From: Clarkia xantiana subsp. parviflora
Lineage: Eukaryota > Streptophyta > Magnoliopsida > Myrtales > Onagraceae
DNA length: 64,000 bases
Assembly (NCBI GenBank): GCA_036873135.1
Contig: JAPTYO010000003.1
Coordinates: 30,942,763 to 31,006,762 of the forward strand
Direction: 5' to 3'
A program made the translations under genes and the position numbers. A model generated the notes under the pieces. The model searched no databases and was not told the DNA's origin. It worked only from the letters and a program-made list of their open reading frames with translations. Below are positions 47,414 through 59,065 of the stretch, one piece after another; within the stretch, counting starts at the first letter, position 1, and each line of letters starts with the position of its first letter.

Positions 47414-47863
47414 TTATCTACACCAAATTAGCATGCAAGAATTAAAATATTAATTATGAATATCTTTTTAACTGTAAATTCAAACTCGAAACATCTGATT
47501 ATTAATAATAAAGAGTTAAACACTACACCATATTACATAATTAAATATTAATTAATTAGTTGTTAAATCAATGTTTTCAAGGGAACTGACTACTTGTCCC
47601 CCTAAAACATCGCCTCTACGAAACGCGCCAAACCGAACATGAAGCAACGTCGGTCCAACGTCGGTTGCGGGGTCCACCACACAGAACCGGTCCCGCCATA
47701 TTATCGGTGTCAGCCAGTTGGCAGCAATTGCCAGGTCCACGTGGAATCACATCTTCGATTTTAGGAATATAAGAGTAGGACCCGAGTTAGTATATCGGAC
47801 ATTTTTTTTTTCTCTGGTGAGTAGTATATCGGATCATTCTCATCATCTTTGAAGGTAGGGCTG
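47414..47863. other. Spacer between two foldback elements
   Basis: AT-rich, then a moderately GC-rich stretch at 47570-47760 without a recognised gene. Confidence 0.5.
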
Positions 47864-48053
47864 CAAATTTCTGGAAAAATCACTAAACTACTCACATTGT
47901 AGAACTCAAATACAAAAACAATGGAAAACGAGTTTCCGGAACCATAATCACCACTAGCACATCTCCGAAATGCGCCAGAAACATGGCGCATTTGGGCGCC
48001 ACAATTAATTAGCACTAATTACTAATTTTTAAAATTAATTCACTAAAATACTA

Positions 48054-48123
48054 CTACAACTAAAAATCGAACTCAGGTCACCTAAGTAATAGATATGAAT
48101 ACTAACCACTTCCCTACAATGTC
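48054..48123 (-). repeat. tRNA-Asp-like segment (outer, left arm)
   Basis: Mirror of 48872-48942. It keeps the A-box-like GTAG-G-AGTGGTTAGTATTC and a degenerate B box. It is a decayed relic and not expected to be charged. Confidence 0.6.
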
Positions 48124-48181
48124 TTATGTTGAGAATTTATTAAACTTTTTATATTTAATGTTAGTTTAACGACCAAAATAT

Positions 48182-48250
48182 CGTCACCGATAGTTTAACA
48201 CAAGTCACCCGCATGATAGGCAAAAAATCTTACCACTACACTACAATGAC
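48182..48250 (-). repeat. tRNA-Asp-like segment (inner, left arm)
   Basis: Mirror of 48745-48813, with the shared core GTCATTGTAGTGTAGTGGTAAG and TGCCTATCATGCGGGTGAC. Confidence 0.65.
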
Positions 48251-48744
48251 TTTTGTTGATAATTAATTTAAATTAATATATTTATATGTCTATGTAGTTT
48301 TATTTATTGTTTTGTCATAATACATTGTTTTGTTACATACAATTGCACCATGTGACCGAATGATTACTTTTTTGAAGTGATTAATGGTTACATACATTTC
48401 AAAAAATGAGTGAATCGTTCAAACTTATTTTATTTAATAATTTATATTTAATCAAATGTGATTGAATTTTACAAAATAACTAAACATAGGTAAGGGTTGA
48501 ATTTTACTAAAATCGTTATTTAACTAAAATTCAATCACATTTGATTAAATATAAATTATTAAATAAAATAAGTTTAAACGACTCTGTCATATTCTGAAAT
48601 GTATGTAACTATTAATCACTTCAAAAAAGTAATCATTCGGTCACATGGTGCAAACGTAGGTAACTAAACATGTATTAACACAAAAAAATAAATAAAATTA
48701 CATAGACAAATAAATATACAAAGTTTAATTAATTCTCAACAAAA

Positions 48745-48813
48745 GTCATTGTAGTGTAGTGGTAAGAATTTTTGCCTATCATGCGGGTGACTTGTGTTCA
48801 ATTCTCAGTGGCG
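48745..48813 (+). repeat. tRNA-Asp-like segment (inner, right arm), best preserved
   Basis: The segment begins GTCATTGTAGTGTAGTGGTA and includes GCCTATCATGCGGGTGAC, close to plant tRNA-Asp(GTC) as I remember it. The acceptor stem GTCATTG/CAGTGGC and the anticodon stem TTTGC/GCGGG still pair, with G-U pairs. The anticodon position reads ATC, not GTC, and the T arm is about 3 nt short. Most differences are C to T or G to A. It is a relic, not a functional tRNA gene. Confidence 0.7.
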
Positions 48814-48871
48814 ATATTTTGGTCGTTAAACTAACATTAAATATAAAAAATTTAATAAATTCTCAACAAAA

Positions 48872-48942
48872 GACATTGTAGTGTAGTGGTTAGTATTCAT
48901 GTCTATTACTTAGGTGACCTGGGTTGGATTCTTAGTTGTAGC
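48872..48942 (+). repeat. tRNA-Asp-like segment (outer, right arm)
   Basis: Second copy in the right arm: GACATTGTAGTGTAGTGGTTAG, then GGTGACCTGGGTTGGATTC with a near-intact B box. The anticodon position reads ATT and the anticodon stem is broken. Confidence 0.6.
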
Positions 48943-49080
48943 AGTATTTTAGTGAATTAATTTGAAAAACAGGTAATATTGTGGCGCAATCTGGAAAATG
49001 CGTCATGTATTAAATGCTGGTATTCCCTGTTTTTGAGTTTTAAAATGTATAGGTAGTTTAGTGATTTTTCCCAAATTTCT

Positions 49081-49195
49081 CATCTATATATATTAGATGA
49101 TTTTGTTTTCTACGTTAATTGATGCTTTATGACAAATTTCTTATCTATATATATTAGATGATTTTGTTTTCTACGTTAATCGATGCTTTATGACA
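49081..49195. repeat. Tandem duplication, about 2 x 60 bp
   Basis: TCT(C/T)ATCTATATATATTAG to TTTATGACAA occurs twice with few changes, starting directly at the target duplication of the palindromic element. Confidence 0.8.
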
Positions 49196-49261
49196 ATTGA
49201 GCTAAGTGTTTTGTAGTCATTAATTTCATAGCATTAATTGCATTAGGGAGCTGATGGTTTT

Positions 49262-49500
49262 TAAGTTGTAATTAATCGCAATTAAATTTCGCTGATTTCG
49301 AACCGTTCAAGATTCAATGTATACAATTAATCGCAATTAAAATTTCGAACCGTTCAAGACTCAATGTATGCAATTAATCGCAATTAAAATTTCTCTGATT
49401 TCGAACCGTTCAAGATTCAATGTATGCAATTAATCGCAATTAAAATTTCGGACCGTTCAAGATTCAATGCATGTAATTTATCAAAATTAAAATTTCACTG
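49262..49500. repeat. Tandem repeat of about 50-60 bp, 4-5 copies
   Basis: Copies of CAATTAATCGCAATTAAAAT, CGAACCGTTCAAGA and TTCAATGTATG follow one another with variable length and point changes. Confidence 0.8.
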
Positions 49501-50640
49501 ATTTTTAACAGATGCTTAACGCGGAGCCGGCGAACGAAGATACCAGGCGGTACGGGCGGCTTACAGTCTCAGTGGTAGAGCCATCTCTATCTCCGACGAG
49601 ATATCATCGGTAGTCATCGAAGCCATATTTGTTGAAGAAAATACGCGTGACACAGATCCGACGACCAAAGGTAGCATGCGGTACGGGCATCTAAAATTTA
49701 TTTGTGAATTTGCGCAATTAAATTTTATTTTTCAAATTTTTTAGTTTTTCGTTTACTTTTTCAAATTTTAGACTGATGTATTATTTAAAAATAGTTCAAC
49801 ATATTTCAAATAGTCAGTATAAATTTCATCGAATATTATAATTACATATATCATTTCTCTTATATTAATTTACATTTATAATATATGTATAAGATATATT
49901 GTTCTTCTTTAAGGGTTGGGTATTGAAACCAGTCCGGACAGACTGGTTTGTGACTGGTTTGGAATCGGTCCAAGCTAATCGGTTCTTAACAGGCTAGTTC
50001 TGCAAAGGGTAAACTAGTGTTAATATAGTATACTTCTTTATAAACAGTTCTGAATCAGACCCGAAATCCGCAATGGATGGTTTATTTATTTATTTTTTTA
50101 AATGTAATACAAAATTTCATTTAAACACAGTCTGAACCGGTTGGTAACCGAATTTGAAAACTATCCGGAAGCGATTCCAAACAAACATTTTCTTTTGAGA
50201 TGCATCAGAACCGATTTAAAAATTAGATTCTGGTGAACCGAAATTAAATACAACAATTTGACCAGAACTGGTTTGTACCGGCCCGTTCCATAATATCTTT
50301 TGGGATAAATATCTTACTTTCACAATTCGAAACTTATCACAATTCAAAATCAGGATCTGTATCAATTTTCCTGAAATGTAAGGATCCATTCAACATTTTT
50401 TTCTTAATTAAAAAATTTGAACTCTACTCCTAGAAATTAAACTATATATATTCACAATCAACACGTTTACAAACAGAATGACCCACTTATCTTCCTATGG
50501 AGTTAGACACAAATATATGTAATTTTATTATACTTTTACCGATATTATAATTTGTCTTGTTAAAATGATTTTCTTTTTAATGTTAAAATAAAAATTCTGG
50601 AAAGGACGAGAAATAGATTTTATTTGGGGCACACTCTCCA
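49501..50640. other. Intergenic region with ACCGG-type element fragments
   Basis: A GC-rich patch at 49510-49690 repeats a motif (ACCAGGCGGTACGGGC and AAGGTAGCATGCGGTACGGGC). Sequence at about 49910-50300 (AACCAGTCCGGACAGACTGG ... AACTGGTTTGTACCGGCCCG) looks like a decayed hAT-type repeat. No gene was recognised. Confidence 0.45.
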
Positions 50641-50691
50641 AGAGGCGCGACGTTGCCATACTCCTCTACCCATCGAATGCACCGTCGTCAC

Positions 50692-50701
50692 GACACGTGT
50701 C
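50692..50701 (+). promoter_or_regulatory. Palindromic G-box upstream of the AAE3-like gene
   Basis: GACACGTGTC lies about 195 bp upstream of the ATG at 50894. The intervening 190 bp is C/T-rich leader-like sequence. Function is inferred. Confidence 0.4.
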
Positions 50702-50893
50702 ATTTGCTGATTTCACCAGTTGCAACCTCCACCGCAGAAGCGCCTTCCTTGCATCTTTTCCACACTCTGATCCTATAAATCGCAACCCATTTCGCTACCT
50801 TTCTCCATCCAACACCAACACCACTCACAATTCCGTCGATTCGATATTCAAATTCTCAAACTCCGGCGATTCATTGACGTAATTTAGTTAGCA

Positions 50894-52936
50894 ATGGAGA
50901 TTCAAACGCTAACAGGATTGCTGAAGAAGGTGGCATCGGAGTTTCCAGAACGGAGAGCCGTCTCCGTCTCCGGAAAGTTCGACTTGACTCACGCTCAGCT
51001 GAACGAGCTCGTGGACCACGCTGCTGCGCATCTTGTCGCCGCCGGTGTCACCCCCGGCGATGTTGTCGCCCTCACTTTTCCGAATTCTGTTGAGGTATGC
51101 ACGATCGGTTTCCTCTCTGTATTTCGGCTCAATTATCAATTGCGGAAATGATTGAAGATTTCATGATTTTGTCCTCATTAGTTAGAGATGGATGTTGTAC
51201 GTTCACCGATTTATCATCGAATTGTTAAATTGATTTACAAGTTGTTTGGTAGGCAGTTGTTTTCATAATAGCAGTGCTGATTCCTTCCGAGGAAGATCTG
51301 TCGCTTTTCCATAATCTGATTTGCAATTGTTTATTAATTTCAAGTACAAATAGAGGATTGTTGCCAAAAAAAGTACAAATAGAAGATCGATCTGATTGGA
51401 ATTTTTTTTATAATTTGAAATCTAATTAGAATTTCTCCACAATCGCGCAGATGATCATCATGTTTCTGGCCGTAATCCGCTGTCGAGCCACCGCAGCACC
51501 ATTAAACTCCGCCTACACGGCGGAGGAATTCGAATTCTACCTCTCCGACTCCGAGTCCAAGCTCCTACTCACGGCGCAGGAAGGAAACAAACCCGCCCAA
51601 GCTGCCGCCTCGAAGCTCAACATCTCTCACATCACCGCCACGCTCCCATCTTCCGATTCAAAGATTACGCTGTCCACAACCTCAGAGCCGAATCTCGATT
51701 CGCTCACCAAGCGCATCAACGACCCTAACGACGTAGCCCTGTTCTTGCACACGTCAGGCACCACGAGCCGCCCCAAGGGCGTCCCCCTAACACAGCTGAA
51801 CCTCGTCTCTTCCGTGAAGAACATCATGGCTGTATACAGACTCGCAGAGACCGACTCCACGGTGATCGTCCTCCCTCTGTTTCACGTCCACGGCCTGATG
51901 GCAGGTCTCCTGAGCTCCCTCGGCTCCGGAGGAGCCGTCACCCTCCCCGCTGCCGGCCGTTTCTCAGCCTCCACCTTCTGGACAGACATGAAGAAGTACG
52001 GAGCCACATGGTACACAGCCGTCCCCACCATCCACCAGATCCTCCTCGACCGCCACCTGAGCTCGCCGGAGCCAGAATACCCAAAGCTCCGTTTCATCAG
52101 AAGCTGCAGCGCCTCTCTGGCTCCAACCATCATGGACCGACTCGAGGAGTCTTTCAAGGCTCCAGTCCTCGAAGCCTACGCAATGACAGAGGCCTCCCAT
52201 TTGATGGCTTCGAACCCTTTGCCGGAGGACGGCCCCCACAAGCACGGCTCCGTCGGGCGACCGGTGGGCCAGGAGATGGCGATTTTGGACGAGAATGGAG
52301 TTGTTCAGAAAGAGGGTCTCAGCGGAGAAATTTGTATCAGAGGAGCCAATGTCACTAAAGGATACAAGAACAACCCAGAAGCTAACAAGCAAGCTTTCTC
52401 GTTCGGCTGGTTCCACACCGGAGATGTCGGCTACTTCGACTCTGATGGTTACTTGCATTTGGTTGGTCGAATCAAGGAGCTCATCAACCGCGGCGGTGAG
52501 AAGATATCACCGATTGAAGTCGATGCAGTTCTTCTTTCCCACCCAGAAGTTGCTCAAGCTGTTTCCTTTGGTGTCCCTGATGATAAATATGGTGAAGAGG
52601 TACTTACAAAATTCATCTAGCAATTTGATTATTAGTTTAACCTATCTTCTGATTCTTACCAAACTGTAATATACTATTTTGTTAAAAATCGCATTTTTAA
52701 TAAACTGAATTATGCAGATAAACTGTGCTGTTATTCCAAGAGAAGGTGTGACAATAACTGAATCGGAGATGGTTGAGTTCTGTAAGAAGAACCTGGCAAG
52801 TTTCAAGGTGCCAAAGAAGGTGTTCATAGCTGAATCCTTCCCAAAGACTGCATCTGGGAAAATACAGCGACGGATCGTAGCTGAGCATTTCCTTGCCCAG
52901 ATCTCGACTGCAAAAGTGCCCAAATTTGGAGCATAA
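50894..52936 (+). CDS. AAE3: Oxalate--CoA ligase (acyl-activating enzyme 3 type), 522 aa
   Basis: Three exons: 50894-51094, 51451-52599 and 52718-52936; phase 0, GT-AG, stop TAA. It belongs to the ANL (acyl-adenylate-forming) superfamily. The P-loop HTSGTTSRPKG includes Thr168-Thr172, YAMTEAS is at 310-316, the GWFHTGD motif contains Thr390-Asp392, and GRIKELINRGGEKISP is the hinge region. The C-terminal lysine motif PKTASGKIQRR has Lys498. The enzyme adenylates oxalate with ATP and forms oxalyl-CoA (EC 6.2.1.8), the first step of CoA-dependent oxalate breakdown, relevant to oxalate-secreting fungi and calcium oxalate turnover. The C-terminus KVPKFGA is not a PTS1, which fits the cytosolic plant AAE3. 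The length equals the family's (about 510-525). A close peroxisomal 4-coumarate:CoA-like enzyme is the main alternative. Confidence 0.9.
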
Positions 52937-53264
52937 TCTGGGTTATTGCGTTTGTTCAACATCAGTTTCTATATCTATATATGTATACAGCCGTATTTAT
53001 TCACACATTGGGATCATATACGGTATACTTTAGGATCCCATCAGTAATAAGGGCTGTCTAGTTCTTTAGAGGGTGTATTGAGTTGTTGTAAGCACAAGCA
53101 GCACATCCAAATCCAATTGTCAGGTAGTGTAGTTTGAAGACTACGCATGAATATTTATTCCTTGTAAATAGATGTTTTTTATAAATTTATTTATTATAAT
53201 TGATGATCTTCGAGGCATGTTCAAAATTCATACAAATTGTTATTTTTAGGTTAAATGTACATTT
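52937..53264. other. 3' flank of AAE3-like gene
   Basis: 3'-UTR-like sequence with no further feature recognised. Confidence 0.5.
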
Positions 53265-53560
53265 CAATATGACTTTTAGTACTGGATACTTGGTTTTGTA
53301 TATTTTTTTGTACCATACTTTTGAAAAATGTGGTTTTTGGTACATATATTAGTTGATCGTTAGTTTTGACATTAAATGACATGTGCAAGACACGTGACCG
53401 ACCATAAACTTTTAATTTTATTCAGTTTAGTCCCTCAAATATATTACTAACTTCTATTTTGTTTAATTTTGTCCTAAAACTTCAAAATCAGACCCAGTTA
53501 ACTATTCGAACCCAATTGACCTCGACAAATTTCTTACTACCAAAGAACAAGGCGCTTGGT
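53265..53560. mobile_element. Single arm of the palindromic MITE family
   Basis: GGTACATATATTAGTTGATCG, GTTAGTTTTGACATTAAATG, GTGCAAGACACGTGAC and TTTATTCAGTTTAGTCCC match the left arm of the MITE in the HMA5 intron (35935-36480). The second arm is missing. Confidence 0.5.
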
Positions 53561-56136
53561 GAAGATGTGCGTCTAGTGTAAGGGTCGATCTCGAAACCTT
53601 ACTTCCCATGTCGTTGAGCTGTGGATTGGTTTGCCTTAAATTTGAGCTTGAATGTTGTGTTGATTTTTTTTTGCCAGGGAATTTTGTGTTGATTCATTGC
53701 TCAAATATCGACGTTGATGATTCTGAAGTAGGAGATACCCCTTCCTTGGTTGAGCTTGGAGAAGTCTTATCGTTTCTTAAGACCCTTGATGGGAGGTGTG
53801 TCCCATTTTTCATATTCCGGTTGTGGTTTTATCTCTTTTGTAAGTCTTGTGTCTTTAGAGTTTCTCATTGGCGATGAGGAACGTTTCGTCTCTGATTGGA
53901 GTATGCTCCTGGTTGGGATAGGCTTGCTGGTATCACATGTGATTAGAGTTCCTTTAGTGCAGCCACATTTTCCGACAGTTATGTAAGATCGTATAGGTCG
54001 GGTGTTGTCCCTTTTAGATTGCGTAGTAGGTGATATGTTTGGCACATATGTTCTTCTTGTCTTGTTTTGCTTCTCCGTTGTTTTGGTAGGTGGAGTTTAA
54101 GTCTCCTCCTCCTTTGTTAATAGTTGGCTTGTATGCTCCGCGGTGACGTGGGTTGCCATTTGAATGGTGCCCTTAATTGCTCATTAATTTTTAGAATTTA
54201 TTCACTGGAGTGAATCTCTAACATTGAGCATCTTTTTCGAGGTTTTGTCCCCGAATACACCTCTTGGAAGTGTGTGTTTATCTTTTGAGATGTTTCCTGA
54301 GGGAGGGTAGATCAAATTGATGGCCTTGTTCAAACACGACGGTCCGAGTTGTTGAGTCTGGTCAGCGGATCCAAGTAGTGAGTTCGTGTATCAGATGGGC
54401 GCGTCCGATCAGGATGATTGCTATTAGTCGAACTCGGAGGTCCGAACGGGCGGTTACCGCTCATTAGGATGTTTATTTCCTTACATTCTCTGGTTTCAAG
54501 GCATCTCTATTGTTTATTCCGTCCGCCGTGATCAACTTTGTTTTCCTCTTGGCCTTTAGGCATGAGGGGTTGTTATAAAGCCTTCTTGGTAATGCATGGT
54601 TGTTCTTTTTGTTCTTTTCTGGTTCAGATCGCTCTTTGGTGTGTAATCTGGGAGGACGACGGTGCTGCCAGTATGTCTACCGTTACTTGTTATGCGGGTA
54701 TCTCCCACTTGTAGGAAATCGCTCTTGCAAAACCAATATCCTTCAGAAGTTGAAGCTTTTGGTGACCTTTGCGATGACTAGGGAGTCATTCTTTGTTTTT
54801 CGATGTCGTGACATTCTCCGTATCTTGGCCTGGGAGTTAGAATTTATCTCCCCCTCTGGTGTTGAGTATACCCTTGGTTGTCGAGTAATCAGTCATCGCT
54901 TTTAGAGATTGTTTAAGTTTGATTCGTTATTTGTGTGTAACCCGGGGTTGAACTCTTGAATACCTGTGATTTTGGTGCGCTTTGCAAGCGCGATTTCTTT
55001 GAGGGTGCACGCGCTTGGTAGGTGGTAGTTGGGCAACGCGATGGGTTCCTCGACGCGACCAGTATGACGGAGCACAACGATGTTGACCGGTGCAGTGATC
55101 AATGAGAGCTCGCTGACGTGGGATGGCTTAGCGGAGCAAAGCGACGTGCTTGGGTGATCTACGACGGCAATTCTGGAGAATCACAACGATTGAAAATCAA
55201 TTCAGCTTTCTGAGTCGAAACGGGTTTTCCTCAAATGTTCGATCATTCCTCATTTGTGTTTACTATCATTTCCTATTTTTCCTTGTCATAAGATAGGAGT
55301 TTGCAATGCATAGTAATATCAAAGTATTTAGATAATTGAATGTGTGGTGAAAGATTACTCTATGTATCAGTCGCAGGAGTTTCCTAGTTAGGACCTTCGC
55401 TTGCTCTGAATTGAAAAGACTGTCTTGAAATCGACCCTTGTATCGACTGCCCTCTTGTATGACGGGCGCGATGTCTAACTGCTTCCACTCTGACTGTTTT
55501 TCCAATTTTTAGTATGTCATATCGTAGTGCTCTAGAGTAGCACTCCTTCACGTATATCAATAGGACCTCTTGTTTGCTTGAGAGGCATATGTGTCTCTTG
55601 AACTGGACAATTTCAGTTGACGGTGATTTTCTGTCGACGACGGTTTTGGTCGGAGACGATTTCGGTCAGCGACGATCCTTTCGCCGGGACTCAGCGACAG
55701 CGGCGAGCAAAAAACTGGCACTCGCACGCCGATTTTCGGCGGTAACGGTTGTCGCAACGACGACGATAAACGCGGTCGCAGTAGCAGCGGTAAACACGAG
55801 CGCAACAGCGTTGGTTCCAGTGGTAAACACGATCGCAACAACGGTGGTTATAGTGGTAATTGCGGTCGCATCGACGACGGTTGCAGCGGTAGAGGTCGCA
55901 ATGACGGCGGTAGTGACGACAGCTTAGCACTCAATCGTTGGTTTTTCTATGGTTTCCTAGTTTGAGAGGTATGCATGTGTTGGATTGGACGATGCACCTC
56001 CTTTTGAAAAGCCTTCATGAATGACGTTTGTATTGGATACTCAACCACCTATTCGAGGGGGTGGCGAAGTATTGTTGCTCGTGCTCATGGTTTGCTTGTC
56101 ATGCCTTTTTGTTCGAATCATGCAGACGGCGCCAAA
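53561..56136 (+). mobile_element. Decayed LTR-element internal region, non-coding
   Basis: GC-richer than its surroundings, without conserved gag or pol. At 55680-55925 there is a low-complexity GCGACGG/GGTAGCAGCGGT run. The region ends in GGCGCCAAATG just before the LTR-like 56137-56830. It fits a large non-autonomous (LARD-like) element, but the left LTR was not found. Confidence 0.35.
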
Positions 56137-56830
56137 TGTTGGGACGTGCGCATCGGGGTGCCGAAATGTCGAACCCGAACGTTAATCCCACGGGTATTAT
56201 GTTTCTTGATTATCGCAATTTGTTCATTTGTATCATTCTCGTAATCTGTTTCCTTGTGAACCTGCACGAAGGGTAAGCCGGGGTTGAATCCAGCGAACCC
56301 TCTCTGATGCTTAAATGAGTACTGTATCTTTAGAGAGAGAAGGCAGAGGTCAATTGTGTAAAAGTTCATCATGTATAGAATGAGAAGTCTTGGGTTCATC
56401 AAGGGGGATTAAAGCGGCTAATGACGCTATTAATCCCTAAAGGTAACTTATTAGTAGATAACAAATGGTTTAAACCATTGTAAGCATGGGAGAGTTCGTA
56501 GTGTTGTGCAAGGGCGGCGTGCGCGGAGCGTCGACAAGTCCTTCAAAGGCGCGGTCCGGGTGAGGGTCACCCAGACATTAAGTGCACCCCTCGGTCGGGC
56601 GACTAGTACGACCGAAGGAGTGTTCGGATAGGATGTCCGATCATTTGTCCGATCCCATGCAGGGATCAGACAAATTATGGTATGGGTTGACATTTTTTTT
56701 CTTCCGTCTGGGCCGTTTTAGCTCGTGGGTGGCGCGTTTGGGTCAATGTTTTGATTTGCAATCGTGTACGGGGATGACGTGGTAACTAAATCTGAACTAA
56801 AACGGGCTCAAATTGGTCGTATATCCATCA
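56137..56830 (+). mobile_element. LTR-like terminal repeat
   Basis: It begins TGTTGGGACG, ends TATATCCATCA, is moderately GC-rich, and shares end layout with 28281-28985 (GATGACGTGGTAACTAAAT block and GTATATCCATCA). No target duplication was identified. Confidence 0.4.
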
Positions 56831-57071
56831 CACTGGACCGACCAAGACTATTGGGTTAAAGAAATCGATCTATACACGTGAGGAGGTAGCCACATTGCAC
56901 TACTCTTATAATTATCACAGACCAATCAGTTTGGGACTACTAGTCTTCTCATGGTGGAGTGGACAACACACTTTAACACACTTCCACACAATGAGACTCT
57001 ATTAAATATGAAAGTTGAGCAATATTTAATATGAATGTTATGTATACATATATACTATTTACCTCATTATA

Positions 57072-57076
<5 letters not shown>

Positions 57077-57137
<61 letters not shown>
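57077..57137. repeat. (TA)n microsatellite
   Basis: About 30 TA units; a second shorter array lies at 57188-57210. Confidence 0.95.
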
Positions 57138-57139
<2 letters not shown>

Positions 57140-57311
57140 TGTTTGTATAAGTGTATATCTAAGATTATATCTAACTATCTAAGTGACAATATATATATAT
57201 ATATATATATTTATTCAATAAATATCTACAAAAGTATTATAATTAAAAAACATATGGAAATGTCTGTTTGTCACAGAAATATGTATTTGAATCCGTTCAT
57301 AATGAGTATGT

Positions 57312-58500
57312 CTGCAATTTAAGGCAACTTTCAGGATCCTGAAGTTGCTTTTAACTTTTTCTTTTGGGATCCAAAGGCCTTACACCTATTTGTATGGAAC
57401 TTTATATCAAGTGTAATTGGAGGATGTTGTTTTGTCCTTCAAGTCACATTTTCCCCATTTTCCTTGCTAAAACCCTATTTTAGAACATAAATGTAAATGC
57501 AGTATGACATGAATCTGAATGCCGATGTATAGTATGTATTTATAGCCATGCTTTTGCATTTTTATTGTATGATGAGGACTATGTATGTTTTGTGTTTGTT
57601 TACAATGGTCTCCGAAATGTGGTTGATATTTAGTTTCTGTATTCGATCAATTTTTGTTTGTTTGATAGGGTAGTTATTAATATTATACACATTATACACC
57701 TTTGCTAAGGTGAATTTTGATATGCTTAGCAGTTAACCTTCAATTTAGAGTCTGTATAGGCTAATACCGATGTTTTCCATTTCCTGTTGTGTTTGCTGAC
57801 ACTAGTGCAACTTAGTTATTAGTTTATGAGATATATCAATGTAGACGATAGGCGCATATTATCAGCAACAACACAACCTGAATCATATCTTATTTTGAAG
57901 ACATTTACTGCAATTTAAAGCAACTTTCAGAATCATGTAGTTGCTTTTAACTTTTTCATTTGAGATTCAAAGGCCTTACACCTATATGTATGGAAATTTA
58001 TAGCAAGTGTAACTGGAGTATGTTGTCTTGTCCTGCAAGTCACGTTTTCCGCATTTTCCTTACTGAAACCCTATTTTAGACATAAAGGTAAATGCAGTAT
58101 GACATAAATCTGAATGCTAGGCTTGTTGTGCTTTGGCTCTTCTGTGGGATTTCATCGTATTTATAGCTCTGCTTTTGCATTTTTATTATATGATTAGGAC
58201 TATGTATGATTTGTGTTTGTTTACAATGGTCTCTGAAATGTGGTTGATATTTAGTTTCTGTATTCGATCGATTTTTGTTTGTTTGAAAGGGTAGTGATTA
58301 GTATTATACAAATTATACACATTTGCTAAGGTGAATTTTGATATGCTTAGCAGTTAAACTTCAATTTAGAGTCTGTATAGGCTAATCCTGATGTTTTCCA
58401 CTTCCCTTTCTGTTTGCTGACACTAGTGAAACTTACTTCTTAGTTTATGAGATATATCAATGCAGACGATAGGCAAATATTATCAGCAACAACACAACCT
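57312..58500. repeat. Tandem duplication of about 590 bp
   Basis: Copy 1 (57312-57879) and copy 2 (57908-58500) match from CTGCAATTTAA-GCAACTTTCAG to TATTATCAGCAACAACACAACC, with scattered substitutions and a short insertion in copy 2 (GCTTGTTGTGCTTTGGC). Neither copy is coding. A small gene-like reading frame follows at 58579. Confidence 0.9.
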
Positions 58501-58578
58501 TGTTTCCCATCATTTCAGTTCCAATATTGACTATTTTTAATTTGTTTTGAGCAGCTGCTTTTCATAGATACCAACAAG

Positions 58579-58839
58579 ATGGAAGAACATGTATGTCATT
58601 ATGTAACTTATGCTACTTATAAAAAAAAATGACATTTAATTATTATCCATCTTTGTTCATTATCTTTGATTATTATGTAGGAGTTTCAGGAGTTTCATAG
58701 ACCTGAATACTCTTATTTGGTGACTCAAGATAATACTTCCAAATATGTAGAAGTTATAACTATTTACAGTCAAGATACCCCACATTGGATGGGACTTGCT
58801 ACAATGCTTTTAAAGCATTCCTACTTTTGCAAAATATAA
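58579..58839 (+). CDS. Possible small two-exon reading frame, unrecognised
   Basis: ATG 58579 with donor CAT/GTATGT (58591) and acceptor ATGTAG/GAG (58681) gives 56 codons ending TAA 58837-58839 (EFQEFHRPEYSYLVTQDN...). No family was recognised. It could be the remnant of a longer gene. Confidence 0.2.
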
Positions 58840-59065
58840 GTTTTATTTTATTATTTAAAAGTGGGTCGGTGCAGTTTCGAGTCGGACCCTTGCCAGTTCG
58901 GTCTAGTGAAAAGACCAATAAGCAGATAGACTCGGTTCATTTGAGCAGCTTTAACATAACCGGTCAATTTTGAGTGAACCGGTCATTTCACTTTATTGGT
59001 GCTCTTGGTCTCTTACTACAATTTGTCTTCTTCTGCACTACAAGTCGTCTTCCATCCAATGCAAT

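Larger units (their letters stand above)
47873..49071. mobile_element. Long palindromic Mutator-type element carrying tRNA-Asp-like modules
   Basis: A perfect 9-bp duplication CAAATTTCT flanks it (47864-47872 and 49072-49080). Terminal repeats read GGAAAAATCACTAAACTA and its reverse complement. The two arms are about 550-600 bp each and match through most of their length around a centre near 48470. Each arm holds two tRNA-Asp-like segments, so there are four in all. No transposase frame is present. Confidence 0.88.

Noticed and set aside
48745..48942. Functional tRNA-Asp genes
   Set aside because: The anticodon positions read ATC and ATT, the inner copy has a shortened T arm, the outer copy has a broken anticodon stem, and all four lie in transposon arms.
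55574..55927. Ala/Val/Thr-rich open frame
   Set aside because: It is a product of low-complexity GCG/ACG/GTA repeats in decayed element sequence, and an opposite-strand Cys/Arg-rich frame is equally open.
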